Assembly: GCF_014646235.1 (NCBI RefSeq)
Contig: NZ_BMNB01000033.1
Coordinates: forward strand, 1-64,000
Source: Micromonospora sonchi
GTDB lineage: Bacteria; Actinomycetota; Actinomycetes; Mycobacteriales; Micromonosporaceae
Length of the DNA stretch: 64,000 nucleotides
Direction of reading: 5' to 3'
The translations under genes were made by a program, and so were the position numbers. A model generated the notes under the pieces. The model was not told the origin of the DNA, made no database searches, and was given only the letters and a program-made list of their open reading frames with translations. Position 1 is the first letter of the stretch, and each line of letters starts with the position of its first letter. Of this stretch, positions 35,528 to 42,870 are shown in pieces.

Positions 35528-36468
35528 CCGCGCTCGCCGACGCCGTCCGCTGCCTGGCGCTGGACTCGGCCGCCGCCGCGACCTGCGCGCTGCTCCGCGC
35601 CCACGGCATCGACGCGGTGCTGCTGAAGGGCGCCGGCCTGGCCCGTCTGCTCGGGGTCGAACGTCGCTACATCGATGTGGACCTGCTCGTCGCGCCGGCG
35701 GCCTTCGAGGCCGCACAGCAGGCGCTGGCCACTGCCGGATACCGCCCGGTGGTCGCCGGTGCCCGTCCCGACGAGCAGCTGTTCCACGAACGGCAGTGGT
35801 TCGTACCCGGTTCCGTCTCGCTGGTGGTCGATCTACATCGGGGCTTCGGCGGGGTGGACGACCCGGAGGGGTTCTGGCAGGCGATGCGCTCCGGCGCCGG
35901 AGAACTGCCGTTGGCCGACGGGTGGGTGCTCGTCCCGGACCGGATCTGCGCCGCCCTATTGACCGTTCTGCACGCGGCCCGGCCCGGCAAGGCCGACCAC
36001 GCGGTCACCGACCTGAGCCGGGCCCTGGACATGTTCACGATCGACGACTGGCGGGCCGCCGCAGCCGTCGCCCGCCGATGTGCCGCCGAGGAGGCATTTG
36101 CCCTGGGCCTGCGCACCACCGAACGCGGCCGGCTGCTCGCCGCCGACCTGGGCGGGTTACCCGTGGTCTACACGCCGAGCCGGTGGCTCGCCGCGCACCG
36201 CTCCTGCGCGACCGCGAAGTCGCTGGCCCGGCTGACCGAACAGCCCACGGCCCGCGCCCGGCTGCGGCACTTCCGGCTGCGCCTGCTGCCGTCGCCGGCG
36301 TCGATGCGCTTTTTCAGCCCACTGGCCCGGCGCGGCCGGCTCGGCCTTCTCCTGGCGTACGCCGGTCGACTGGGCTGGCACGCCGCCCGTCTGCCGCGGG
36401 GGGTACGCGAACTGCGTGCCGCCCGGCACGCTGATGACGGATCCGCCTCGGATCCACCCCGGCGGTAG
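35524..36468 (+). CDS. NTP_transf_5-type nucleotidyltransferase, lasso cluster
   Basis: The GTG at 35524 overlaps the kinase stop. The 314-residue product shows the family motif AVLLKGAGLARLLGVERRY followed by IDVDLLV (Asp51, Asp53 as metal ligands), with a further VDLHRGFGG. Members of this family sit beside kinases in lasso clusters such as pseudomycoidin, where the nucleotidyltransferase-type protein acts after phosphorylation to add sugar units. A similar late tailoring role is inferred here from coupling with the kinase. The C-terminal 80 residues are basic and unassigned. It converges on the cyclase gene with only 9 nt between stops. Confidence 0.85.
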   Translation: MTALADAVRCLALDSAAAATCALLRAHGIDAVLLKGAGLARLLGVERRYIDVDLLVAPAAFEAAQQALATAGYRPVVAGARPDEQLFHERQWFVPGSVSLVVDLHRGFGGVDDPEGFWQAMRSGAGELPLADGWVLVPDRICAALLTVLHAARPGKADHAVTDLSRALDMFTIDDWRAAAAVARRCAAEEAFALGLRTTERGRLLAADLGGLPVVYTPSRWLAAHRSCATAKSLARLTEQPTARARLRHFRLRLLPSPASMRFFSPLARRGRLGLLLAYAGRLGWHAARLPRGVRELRAARHADDGSASDPPRR

Positions 36469-36477
36469 CCGCCGCAC

Positions 36478-37686
36478 TCATTCCGGTGCTGCCACGGTCG
36501 GCCGCTCCGGAGCGAGGGCCGGTCCGGGCGGCACGCCACCGGTCCGCCTGGACCGGGTCATCCACCACAGGTGCTGGAGCAGGGCGGTGGTGCCCGGCAC
36601 GATCGGCCACGTCGACCAGAGCCGCTTCAGCGCGACGGGATCCACCAGATCCTCATCCACGCCCGAGCCGTCCCATCCGGCCATGAAGTTCCGGGCATGC
36701 CGGCGTACGAAGGCCTCCAGGAACGTCGCCTTGCCCCGGGGTGCGGTCACCACCGCCGGCAGTTCGTCCCCGGCGATCAGGGTGAGCAACTGTTGCCGGG
36801 TGGGGGTGCGGAGACGACCGGCCCGGACGATCAGCGCGGCCAGGAAACCGGCGTCGAGCAGCGGATTGACCACCGACACCTGATGGTCGGCACCGACCCC
36901 GGCGAGGCTCGCGCAGGTCATCGCGAGATCTCGGCGGCGCAGGTGCCAGTGGATCCGGCGGTCCAGGCGGTGCGGCTCGGCGCGCACCTCCGCCGCGTAC
37001 GATCGGTGGCAGTCGGTTGCCACGTCGGGCCGTAACCAGGGGAAGGCCCGGACGGCCCGATGCCGGCCCGGTGACAGCACCGCCCGGACGGCCGGAGCCA
37101 GGGCCCGCCGTAGGCGGATCCGCATGGTGCGGGCCGGGCGCCACCAACCGGCCAGTATCTGATCGCCACCCGCGCCGGTGAGCAGGGAACCGCCCTGCGC
37201 CAACTCGATGATGGGCAGGTGCAGGTGCAGGTTGCCGGGATGCAGCACGCCGCCGTACCGGTGCAGCAGCCGCCCGGCCACCGGCCCGACGAAGTCGAGA
37301 TCGTCGCCGGCCGACAGCTGGTGCCACGGACCGGTGAGATCGAGCGCCCGGATCACCTCGTCCTGCCAGTTGGACTCCTCGGCCTTCGGCGCGTCGGTGA
37401 ACCGCCAGGTCACCGGCACCGGCGGTGGTAGTTGCTCACGGCGGGCGACCCGTACGGCGACCGCGAGCACGAGCGAGGAATCCAGCCCGCCCGAGAAGCT
37501 CACCACGCAGGGCGGTCGGGCCAGCGCGGGCAGTACCGCCTGTTCCAGCGCGGCCAGCGGCGAGGCGGGCACCGGCCGGTCGGCGGCCATCAGCGACGGC
37601 GAGCGGGCGCCGTGCCCCAACACCGAGCCGCTGGCGATGTCCAGCCGGGTGGGCCGTGGGATCGACGATGTGGACAGCTCATTCAC
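36478..37686 (-). CDS. Asparagine-synthetase-like lasso macrolactam synthetase (C protein), glutaminase domain absent
   Basis: The 402-residue protein starts at GTG 37686 (8-nt overlap with the permease gene). It has the AMP-forming PP-loop VVSFSGGLDSS (residues 62-71), LLTGAGGDQILAGWW and a C-terminal helical region, i.e. only the synthetase half of an AsnB-like enzyme. Lasso C proteins normally have ~550-620 residues with an N-terminal glutaminase-like domain, and the ~60 residues before the PP-loop here cannot form one. It should adenylate the Asp8 side chain of the core and allow attack by the Gly1 amine. The truncation is notable but the frame is intact. Confidence 0.85.
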   Translation of the reverse strand: MNELSTSSIPRPTRLDIASGSVLGHGARSPSLMAADRPVPASPLAALEQAVLPALARPPCVVSFSGGLDSSLVLAVAVRVARREQLPPPVPVTWRFTDAPKAEESNWQDEVIRALDLTGPWHQLSAGDDLDFVGPVAGRLLHRYGGVLHPGNLHLHLPIIELAQGGSLLTGAGGDQILAGWWRPARTMRIRLRRALAPAVRAVLSPGRHRAVRAFPWLRPDVATDCHRSYAAEVRAEPHRLDRRIHWHLRRRDLAMTCASLAGVGADHQVSVVNPLLDAGFLAALIVRAGRLRTPTRQQLLTLIAGDELPAVVTAPRGKATFLEAFVRRHARNFMAGWDGSGVDEDLVDPVALKRLWSTWPIVPGTTALLQHLWWMTRSRRTGGVPPGPALAPERPTVAAPE

Positions 37687-38533
37687 GGGTCAGGACTCCT
37701 CGTTTGGTGGCCAGCCGCAGCGCTCCGCCGAAGATCCAGATCGACAGCGGCAGCAGCACCACGGCGATGCCGAGCAGGGCGAGCGCGGGGCCGGTCCAGG
37801 CCGCCCCGGCGAGCGCGGCACGCAGGCCGTCGAGCGCGAAGCGGCTGGGCAGCACCGCAGACAGCGGATGCAGCACCGGACCGAGGGCGTCGACGGGGAA
37901 GTACGTGCCGGAGAGAAAGGTGAGCGCGACGACGATCACCCGGGCGGCCGCGTCACCGTGCCCGATCACGATCGTGATCGCCATGAGGAGGATTCCGATG
38001 CCGGCCATGGCGGCGCATCCGGCGATCAGCAGCACGACCATGCCGAGCCAGTCGGCGTGCCCGACCCGGAGACCGAGCAACGGACCGAGCACGGCGAGGT
38101 AGATCGAGGCGCGGATGGCGGCGAACAGGAACGGGTATCCACAGGTGCCGACCGCCAGGGCCGCCGGCGACATCGGCTGAGCCGCCAGCATCTCCAACGT
38201 GCCGGCCCGCTGCTCGGCCGTGATGCGCATGGTGAGCTGCGTGGTGGCCGCCTGCACGACCAGCATGTAGGCGATGCCGACCGCCACGTAGTCGAAGTAG
38301 CTGTGGGACGGTTCGACGGAACCTCGGCCCGGTGCGGCCAGGAAGCGGGAGATGAACAGAAAGATCGCCAGATTGACGGTGGCGAAGGCGAGATCCAGCA
38401 GGATTGGGAGCCGCACCAGTGGCTCGGTTCGCAGGTCCCGGCGGATGAGGGCGGTCAGGGCGGCCAGCGTTCCCGTGGATGACCGCCCGGCAACCGCCGC
38501 GACGCGGCGGATCCGATCCTCGACGGTCGTCAA
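37679..38533 (-). CDS. ABC-2-type permease, lasso exporter
   Basis: The start TTG 38533 overlaps the ATPase stop as TTGA, with GGTGGGG just upstream; the frame extends further upstream only inside the ATPase gene. The 284-residue product has about six hydrophobic spans and the ABC-2 motif AEQRAGTLEMLAAQPMS. With the ATPase it forms the exporter and probably the immunity system of the lasso cluster. Many lasso clusters instead use a single fused D protein, so the split ABC-2 form is a variant. It ends inside the cyclase gene start. Confidence 0.85.
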   Translation of the reverse strand: MTTVEDRIRRVAAVAGRSSTGTLAALTALIRRDLRTEPLVRLPILLDLAFATVNLAIFLFISRFLAAPGRGSVEPSHSYFDYVAVGIAYMLVVQAATTQLTMRITAEQRAGTLEMLAAQPMSPAALAVGTCGYPFLFAAIRASIYLAVLGPLLGLRVGHADWLGMVVLLIAGCAAMAGIGILLMAITIVIGHGDAAARVIVVALTFLSGTYFPVDALGPVLHPLSAVLPSRFALDGLRAALAGAAWTGPALALLGIAVVLLPLSIWIFGGALRLATKRGVLTRE

Positions 38534-39201
38534 CGCCCCACCGGCAGGGTCAGGATCGAATCGCACCGGGCCCGGTCCTCTCGATGGTGGGAAGCGATGA
38601 CACACGTCAGGTGAGGACGGCGGTCCAGCGCTGCCCACAGCATCGCGCGGGCCGGTTCGTCGAGGGAGCGGGTCGGCTCGTCGAGCAGCAGCACCGCCGG
38701 ATCACCCAGCAGGGCACGGGCGATGCTCACCCGCGCCCGCATCCCCGCCGAGCACTTCTCCGCCGGTCGATCGGCGTACGTCCCGATGCCCAACTCTTCG
38801 ACGACGCGGGCCGTCGCCGGCTCCACGGATCGGCGAGGCAGCCGCAGCCGGGCGACGAGCCGCAGATTGTCCTGGGCGGACAGTCGGCCGTACAGGCCCT
38901 GCTCGGGCGCGAGACACAGACCGACCAGCCGACGGGCGGCCGGCGAACCGACTGGTTCGCCGGCCACCGAGATTCGTCCGGCGGTGAGGGCCAGCGTCCC
39001 GGCCAGGCACCGCAGCAACGTGGTCTTGCCCGATCCGTTGTCGCCCGCGAGCAGGAGCCGCCCACCTTGGGGCACATCGAGGTCCAGATCGGTGAAGACT
39101 GGCCGATGGCGGAACCGGCGCGTGGCCCGCCTCAGCTGAATGGACAAGCTGGACAAGTGGGCCGGGTGAGAAGGCGGTCGGTCATGAGAAGCCGACGCCA
39201 C
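38530..39201 (-). CDS. ABC transporter ATP-binding protein, lasso exporter
   Basis: The 223-residue protein has Walker A AGDNGSGKTT, signature CSAGMRARVSIARALL, Walker B VLLLDEPTRSLD and an H-loop in VIASHH. Start GTG 39201 lies inside the last codons of the precursor gene (20-nt overlap, different frame). A TTG about 15 codons later is an alternative, and neither has a strong Shine-Dalgarno. Being directly downstream of the precursor gene and upstream of permease and cyclase, it belongs to the lasso operon and powers export of the mature peptide. Confidence 0.88.
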   Translation of the reverse strand: MASASHDRPPSHPAHLSSLSIQLRRATRRFRHRPVFTDLDLDVPQGGRLLLAGDNGSGKTTLLRCLAGTLALTAGRISVAGEPVGSPAARRLVGLCLAPEQGLYGRLSAQDNLRLVARLRLPRRSVEPATARVVEELGIGTYADRPAEKCSAGMRARVSIARALLGDPAVLLLDEPTRSLDEPARAMLWAALDRRPHLTCVIASHHREDRARCDSILTLPVGR

Positions 39202-39325
39202 CGAGTCCGTCAGGGATTCCGCTGGTGCCCCCCTTGGTCAGCTCGGCCAGGGTCCCCAACCGGCGCAGTCGAGGCGGCTCGTACGCCCCCTTCGTCGCGG
39301 CTGCTTTCTTGCGGATTTCACTCAT
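39182..39325 (-). CDS. Lasso peptide precursor (47 aa)
   Basis: This short gene was found by reading the minus strand upstream of the ABC genes. ATG 39325 has AGGAAAGG 8 nt upstream. The leader (1-31) matches the B1-recognition consensus Y-x2-P-x-L-x3-G-x5-T-x exactly: Tyr15, Pro18, Leu20, Gly24, Thr30. Thr30 at position -2 predicts cleavage after Lys31, giving the core GGTSGIPDGLGGVGFS (16 residues). Gly1 and Asp8 allow the standard 8-residue macrolactam ring, with an 8-residue tail. The bulky Phe15 or Val13 could act as plug. The C-terminal Ser16 is a candidate phosphorylation site for the HPr-kinase-like protein. I do not recognise the core among named lasso peptides. Confidence 0.92.
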   Translation of the reverse strand: MSEIRKKAAATKGAYEPPRLRRLGTLAELTKGGTSGIPDGLGGVGFS

Positions 39326-39417
39326 GAAATCGACCTTTCCTGGTCATAGTCTGATAACGACCTCGTTGGGCATAGTATCCGTTTCGGAGGTTGGTCGGCG
39401 GGCAGCTAGGAGGATCC
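39326..39417. promoter_or_regulatory. Divergent promoter of lasso precursor operon and B2 gene
   Basis: This 92-bp, comparatively AT-rich segment separates the precursor ATG (minus) from the B2 GTG (plus). It includes CATAGTCTGATAACG and CATAGTATCC, which contain plausible -10 elements on both strands, and the B2 Shine-Dalgarno AGGAGG at 39408-39413. It should co-ordinate precursor and maturation enzyme expression. Confidence 0.55.
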
Positions 39418-39861
39418 GTGGCGACCAGTGGCATGGTGACGCTCGTTCGACGCGCCAACACCGCCGTGCGACTCGTGCCCGGCCTGATCCGGCTGGCCCG
39501 GGGCAGCGGCCTGGCCGGCGTACGCCTGGCGTTCTGGACCGTCCGCGCCCGTCGCCGGGTCCGACGTCAGCTCACCCGGGGCGGACTCCCCGCCGTACGC
39601 CTGCCGGGACCGCCACCCGGCACCGACCCGGACGTCATGCACCGCGCGCTGCGCCGGGACAGGGCCAACTGCCTGGAGAGCGCGCTGGTCCGGCAGCGTT
39701 GGTACGCGGCCCGGCGGATCAGCCGAACCATCGTGATCGGGGTGACCGCGCCGAGCGCCGGTTTCCACGCGCACGCCTGGCTGGACGGGGACACCGACGC
39801 CGAGCGGGAGAAGATGGTCGAACTGCTGCGCCACCCCACGCCGGCGACCTGGCTGTCCTGA
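39418..39861 (+). CDS. Lasso peptide B2 leader peptidase (transglutaminase-like)
   Basis: Start GTG 39418 follows AGGAGG with 4 nt spacing. The 147-residue protein matches the stand-alone B2 family: a basic N-terminal helical region, then Cys85 in DRANCLESALVRQRW and His119 in GFHAHAWLDGD with a nearby Asp, the Cys-His-Asp set of the transglutaminase-like peptidase. It cleaves the leader from the precursor once B1 has delivered it. It is transcribed divergently from the precursor and is followed by a tandem repeat at its convergent end with the B1 gene. Confidence 0.9.
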   Translation: MATSGMVTLVRRANTAVRLVPGLIRLARGSGLAGVRLAFWTVRARRRVRRQLTRGGLPAVRLPGPPPGTDPDVMHRALRRDRANCLESALVRQRWYAARRISRTIVIGVTAPSAGFHAHAWLDGDTDAEREKMVELLRHPTPATWLS

Positions 39862-39863
39862 CC

Positions 39864-39963
39864 GTCCGACCGGCGGCGCTCAGCACGGTGCGACCGGCGG
39901 CGGTCAGCTGCGGTGCGACCGGCGGCGGTCAGCTGCGGTGCGACCGGGCGGCGCTCAGCTGCG
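39864..39963. repeat. Four tandem ~25-bp repeats between B2 and B1 genes
   Basis: Units are 39864-39887, 39888-39912, 39913-39937 and 39938-39963. Units 2 and 3 are identical (GTGCGACCGGCGGCGGTCAG then CTGCG), and the outer two differ by a few bases. The array fills the gap between convergent stops and runs into the last three codons of the B1 gene. There is no spacer diversity, so it is not a CRISPR array. Confidence 0.85.
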
Positions 39964-40236
39964 GTCGACCAGCTCGGCGGCTTCCAACTCGCTCAGGAAC
40001 CGCGACACGTCGGCGGCGGCCCGTTCCTCGTCGACCGGGGCTCGTTCGACCAACGCGCGGGTCAGCTCCTCGGCGGTGGCTCCGTCCACGAGGTGCGGCC
40101 AGAGCAGCGCGGCCGAGGGCCCGAGCCCGAAGTAGACGGCCTGCTCCAGGTCCAGCAGTACGCCCTCGTCACCGGCCGTACGCCAGGCCACTCGGTCGGT
40201 CCGGACTCGGTAGACGGTCGCCGGGGTGTCGTTCAT
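39955..40236 (-). CDS. Lasso peptide B1 / PqqD-like RiPP recognition element
   Basis: The 93-residue protein starts at ATG 40236 with CTGGAGG upstream. It has the PqqD/RRE winged-helix pattern: N-terminal beta hairpin (RTDRVAWRTAGDEGVLLDLE), AVYFGLGPSAALLWPHL, then DGATAEELTRAL and a final helix FLSELEAAELV. It binds the conserved Tyr-Pro-Leu leader motif and presents the precursor to B2. It is separated from the rest of the operon and encoded on the opposite strand to B2, with its own upstream palindrome. Confidence 0.92.
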   Translation of the reverse strand: MNDTPATVYRVRTDRVAWRTAGDEGVLLDLEQAVYFGLGPSAALLWPHLVDGATAEELTRALVERAPVDEERAAADVSRFLSELEAAELVDRS

Positions 40237-40263
40237 CCGGATGCCTCCAGCTGTCGAAGCGAA

Positions 40264-40275
40264 CTATCCGGATAG
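40264..40275. promoter_or_regulatory. CTATCCGGATAG palindrome upstream of B1
   Basis: A perfect 12-bp palindrome lies 28 nt upstream of the B1 start codon, where an operator overlapping the -10 region would be expected. There is no second copy near the precursor promoter. Confidence 0.35.
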
Positions 40276-40309
40276 TAGTCCTCACATGGGACGAATGCCG
40301 GCTAAAAGG

Positions 40310-41002
40310 TCAAGCGCCCCGCGCCACCGGCCCGACCAGTTGGCGCTCGGTGCCGGTCACGCTGAGCATCACCCACTGCACCTTGCCCTTGGTGATCAGA
40401 CCGACCATCTCCGGGTGCAGTTGGGTGAACCAGCTCTGCACACTCACCAGGCCGAGGGCGTTCGCCGCCGTGGCGGCCTCGGCCTCGGTGAGCCGCTGGA
40501 GCACCACGATGTCGCTGCGGACCAGCACCTCGACGTCCCAGCCGGCCAGGTCGTCGCGGACCACCAGGGTGGCCCGCCACGGCGCGGCCAGATTGGTGTC
40601 CGGCCCGGTCACCGGGCCGGTGTCGATCACCACGAGCTGAGGTTCGGTCGGGGTGGCCGGCACCGGGGGCGCCACCCCGGGCGGCAGGAACGAGGCGATC
40701 TCCCGCCCGATGACGCAGCGCCGCAGGAAGGCGTCCCACTCCTGCTCCCGGGCGGTCTGGATGAACAGCCGGGCACCGAGCGCCAGAGCCCGGAAGGCGA
40801 GCAGCTCCGCCGCGCGTACCCCGCCGGTCAGCATCAGCCGGGTCGGTTCGGCCCGGAACACCCGCAGGCCCACCGGCTCCTGCTGCCGGTTCCGGCCGAC
40901 CACCAGCCCGCCACCCCCGGCGACCAGGCGCAGCCCGGCCAGGGTGGCGCCGTCGGCGACGTGCAGCCCGATCCGGCTGCCGGGAAAAGCGACGCTGTTC
41001 AC
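40310..41002 (-). CDS. Unknown protein coupled to eccE
   Basis: The GTG at 41002 overlaps the eccE stop as GTGA. The 230-residue soluble protein begins VNSVAFPGSRIGLHVADGATLAG. It contains an FHA- or beta-sandwich-like strand series (LVVGRNRQQEPVGLRVFR), a helical middle (ELLAFRALALGARLFIQTA) and a C-terminal domain rich in short strands. No named family was recognised. Tight coupling with eccE in a type VII secretion locus suggests an accessory or cytoplasmic component. It is the last T7SS gene before the lasso cluster. Confidence 0.7.
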   Translation of the reverse strand: MNSVAFPGSRIGLHVADGATLAGLRLVAGGGGLVVGRNRQQEPVGLRVFRAEPTRLMLTGGVRAAELLAFRALALGARLFIQTAREQEWDAFLRRCVIGREIASFLPPGVAPPVPATPTEPQLVVIDTGPVTGPDTNLAAPWRATLVVRDDLAGWDVEVLVRSDIVVLQRLTEAEAATAANALGLVSVQSWFTQLHPEMVGLITKGKVQWVMLSVTGTERQLVGPVARGA

Positions 41003-42870
41003 CGCAGGAATCCTCCGAGCGGGAGGGTGGCGGCCACACCATGGGCGTGCTCGCCGTCGAGTCGTTGCAGACGACCGCCGTGACCGCGAATCGCCTCGTC
41101 CAACGCGCGGTCGGCGGCGGTGAGACCGGCGGCGTCCGCCCCGATCAGCCGGAACGCCACCTCCAGCACGGCCTCGTCCTCGCCGGGCCGGCCGGACTGG
41201 CGGGCCGCCGCGATCGACACCACGCCGGCCGCCGCGGGCAGGGCGCGTAGCAGCGGGTCCACCTCCCACGCCCGGTCCGGCCAGTCGAGCAGCCGGTGGC
41301 AGCTCTGCGGAGTGCCCTGCGCCGACCAGTTCCGCCAGCTCTCCCGAACCAATGGGCGGTCCCCGCCCGCCGCCGCGCCGGTGAGATGGGTCAGGTTGGC
41401 GACGGCGGCGAGCACCTCGTCGCGGTTGAGCAGGCGGGCCGCCACCCGGTCGTGGCGCAGCTGGCGCCGGGTCCGCCGGATCGCCGCGGTGAGCGCCGGC
41501 CGCAGATCGCGGTCGGCGTGGAAGTCGGGCGTACGCGGGGCCTGGAGCACCACCCACGCCTGCCGGCTCGCCGGCACGCTCCCGCCGGTCAACTCACGGT
41601 ACGCCCGGTCCACCGCCGCCGCGCCGACCCGGGGTGCCGGGGTGACCAGGATCAGCACCTGCACCGCCACCAGCGGCGTCTTCGGATCGGCCGCGGGCAG
41701 CAGCGACATCGGCGACGGCAGGGCCTGCGGCGCACCCATCAGCAGCGCGCCCTCGGTCGGATCCACCTCCAGCACGGCACTGAGCCCACCCCGGTGGGTG
41801 AGCAGAACCGCCGGCTGGTCGTCGATCTCGACCTGGTCCAGCTCGACGCTGCCCTCCAGTTGGGTCAGCAACTGCCACACGGCGTCCGGCCCGGTGGCGG
41901 TCAACTGCCGGCGCCGGCCCCGGTAGCTCCACCAGACTCCCAGCCACTCGTAGAGCCACCGGCCCCGGCGGCGCACCATCGTCGGGACGAGCAGCACCAG
42001 CGCGATGGCGGCCACGGCGACGGTCATCGGCACACCGTGTGGCGTGGCGGCCAGCACCGCCGCCGCACCGGCCTGCCAGGCCACCAATTGCGCGACGTGG
42101 ATACCGGCGACCCGGGGCTGACGCCGATGCGGGCGTACCACCGGAGCCGCCACGCCGCTGGCCTCCGCCGCTGCGGTCCGAGCCGGCGTCCCGGTCGCGA
42201 CAGCCTCCGCCCGGGCAGCCGGCGCGGGCGCCGCCCCCGCCGCCACGCCGGCAACCTGCCCGGTGCCGGCCTGTTCGGCGTGCGCGGTGCCGGTCTGTGC
42301 GCCGTATGTGGTGCTGGTCTGCGCACCGTATGTGGTGCTGGCCTGTCCGCTGTGTGCGGTGCCGGGCTGTGCGCTGTGCGTGGTGCTGGGCTGCCCGCTG
42401 TGTGCGGTGCCGGCCTGTCCGCTGTGCGTGGTGCCGGGCTGTGCGCTGTGCGTGGTGCCGGACTGTGCGCTGGGTGCGGTGCTGGCCTGCCGGCCGTATG
42501 TGGTGCCGGTGCCGGTGCCGGTGCTGGTCTGACCCGGGTGCGCGGTGCCGGTGCCGGCCTGGCCGGTCTGCGCGGCGCTGCCGGCCGCTTGGCTGGTGTA
42601 GGTGCCGCCGACGGTGGCCCGGCCCTGCCCGCGCTGGGCTGCCCAACTGTGCCCCGGCCCGGTCCCACCCAGCACGGGTGCCGCGACACCGGGCTGCTGA
42701 GTCGACGTCCCAGCCTGGTGCTGTGTTGGCACGCTGGCCTGCTGCGGTGGCGCCCATTGCTGGGCCGACGCTCCGGCCTGCTGCGGTGCTTGTTGCTGCG
42801 GCGGCGCGGCCGGGTCCGGGTGATGCTGCCAACCCGGCTCGCCTGGCCGGTCCGCACCCGGATGCGTCAC
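40999..42870 (-). CDS. eccE: Type VII secretion protein EccE
   Basis: Start GTG 42870 sits in a GTGA overlap with a 34-codon leader ORF and has AGGAAGGGG upstream. The 623-residue product has a ~200-residue low-complexity Gln/Thr/Ala/Gly N-terminus with ten 8-residue repeats. Two membrane spans follow (about 259-277 and 281-303; PMTVAVAAIALVLLVP is the second), then a C-terminal EccE domain (WLGVWWSYRGRRRQL, RLLNRDEVLAAVANL). EccE stabilises the EccBCD membrane complex at its periphery. The repeat-rich N-terminal tail is longer than in mycobacterial EccE. Confidence 0.88.
   Translation of the reverse strand: MTHPGADRPGEPGWQHHPDPAAPPQQQAPQQAGASAQQWAPPQQASVPTQHQAGTSTQQPGVAAPVLGGTGPGHSWAAQRGQGRATVGGTYTSQAAGSAAQTGQAGTGTAHPGQTSTGTGTGTTYGRQASTAPSAQSGTTHSAQPGTTHSGQAGTAHSGQPSTTHSAQPGTAHSGQASTTYGAQTSTTYGAQTGTAHAEQAGTGQVAGVAAGAAPAPAARAEAVATGTPARTAAAEASGVAAPVVRPHRRQPRVAGIHVAQLVAWQAGAAAVLAATPHGVPMTVAVAAIALVLLVPTMVRRRGRWLYEWLGVWWSYRGRRRQLTATGPDAVWQLLTQLEGSVELDQVEIDDQPAVLLTHRGGLSAVLEVDPTEGALLMGAPQALPSPMSLLPAADPKTPLVAVQVLILVTPAPRVGAAAVDRAYRELTGGSVPASRQAWVVLQAPRTPDFHADRDLRPALTAAIRRTRRQLRHDRVAARLLNRDEVLAAVANLTHLTGAAAGGDRPLVRESWRNWSAQGTPQSCHRLLDWPDRAWEVDPLLRALPAAAGVVSIAAARQSGRPGEDEAVLEVAFRLIGADAAGLTAADRALDEAIRGHGGRLQRLDGEHAHGVAATLPLGGFLR
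42268..42507 (-). repeat. Ten in-frame 24-bp repeats in eccE
   Basis: Exactly ten 24-nt units encode octapeptides of the form GTTHSGQP / STTYGAQT / GTAHSGQA. All keep frame, and variation is mostly at the first, third, fifth and eighth codons. The region is coding, not CRISPR. Such slippage-prone repeats often vary in number between strains. Confidence 0.88.

Noticed and set aside
39864..39963. Possible CRISPR array
   Set aside because: Direct repeats abut without spacers and no cas genes are near.
42268..42507. Possible CRISPR or minisatellite
   Set aside because: All ten units are 24 bp, in frame and coding in eccE; no spacers.
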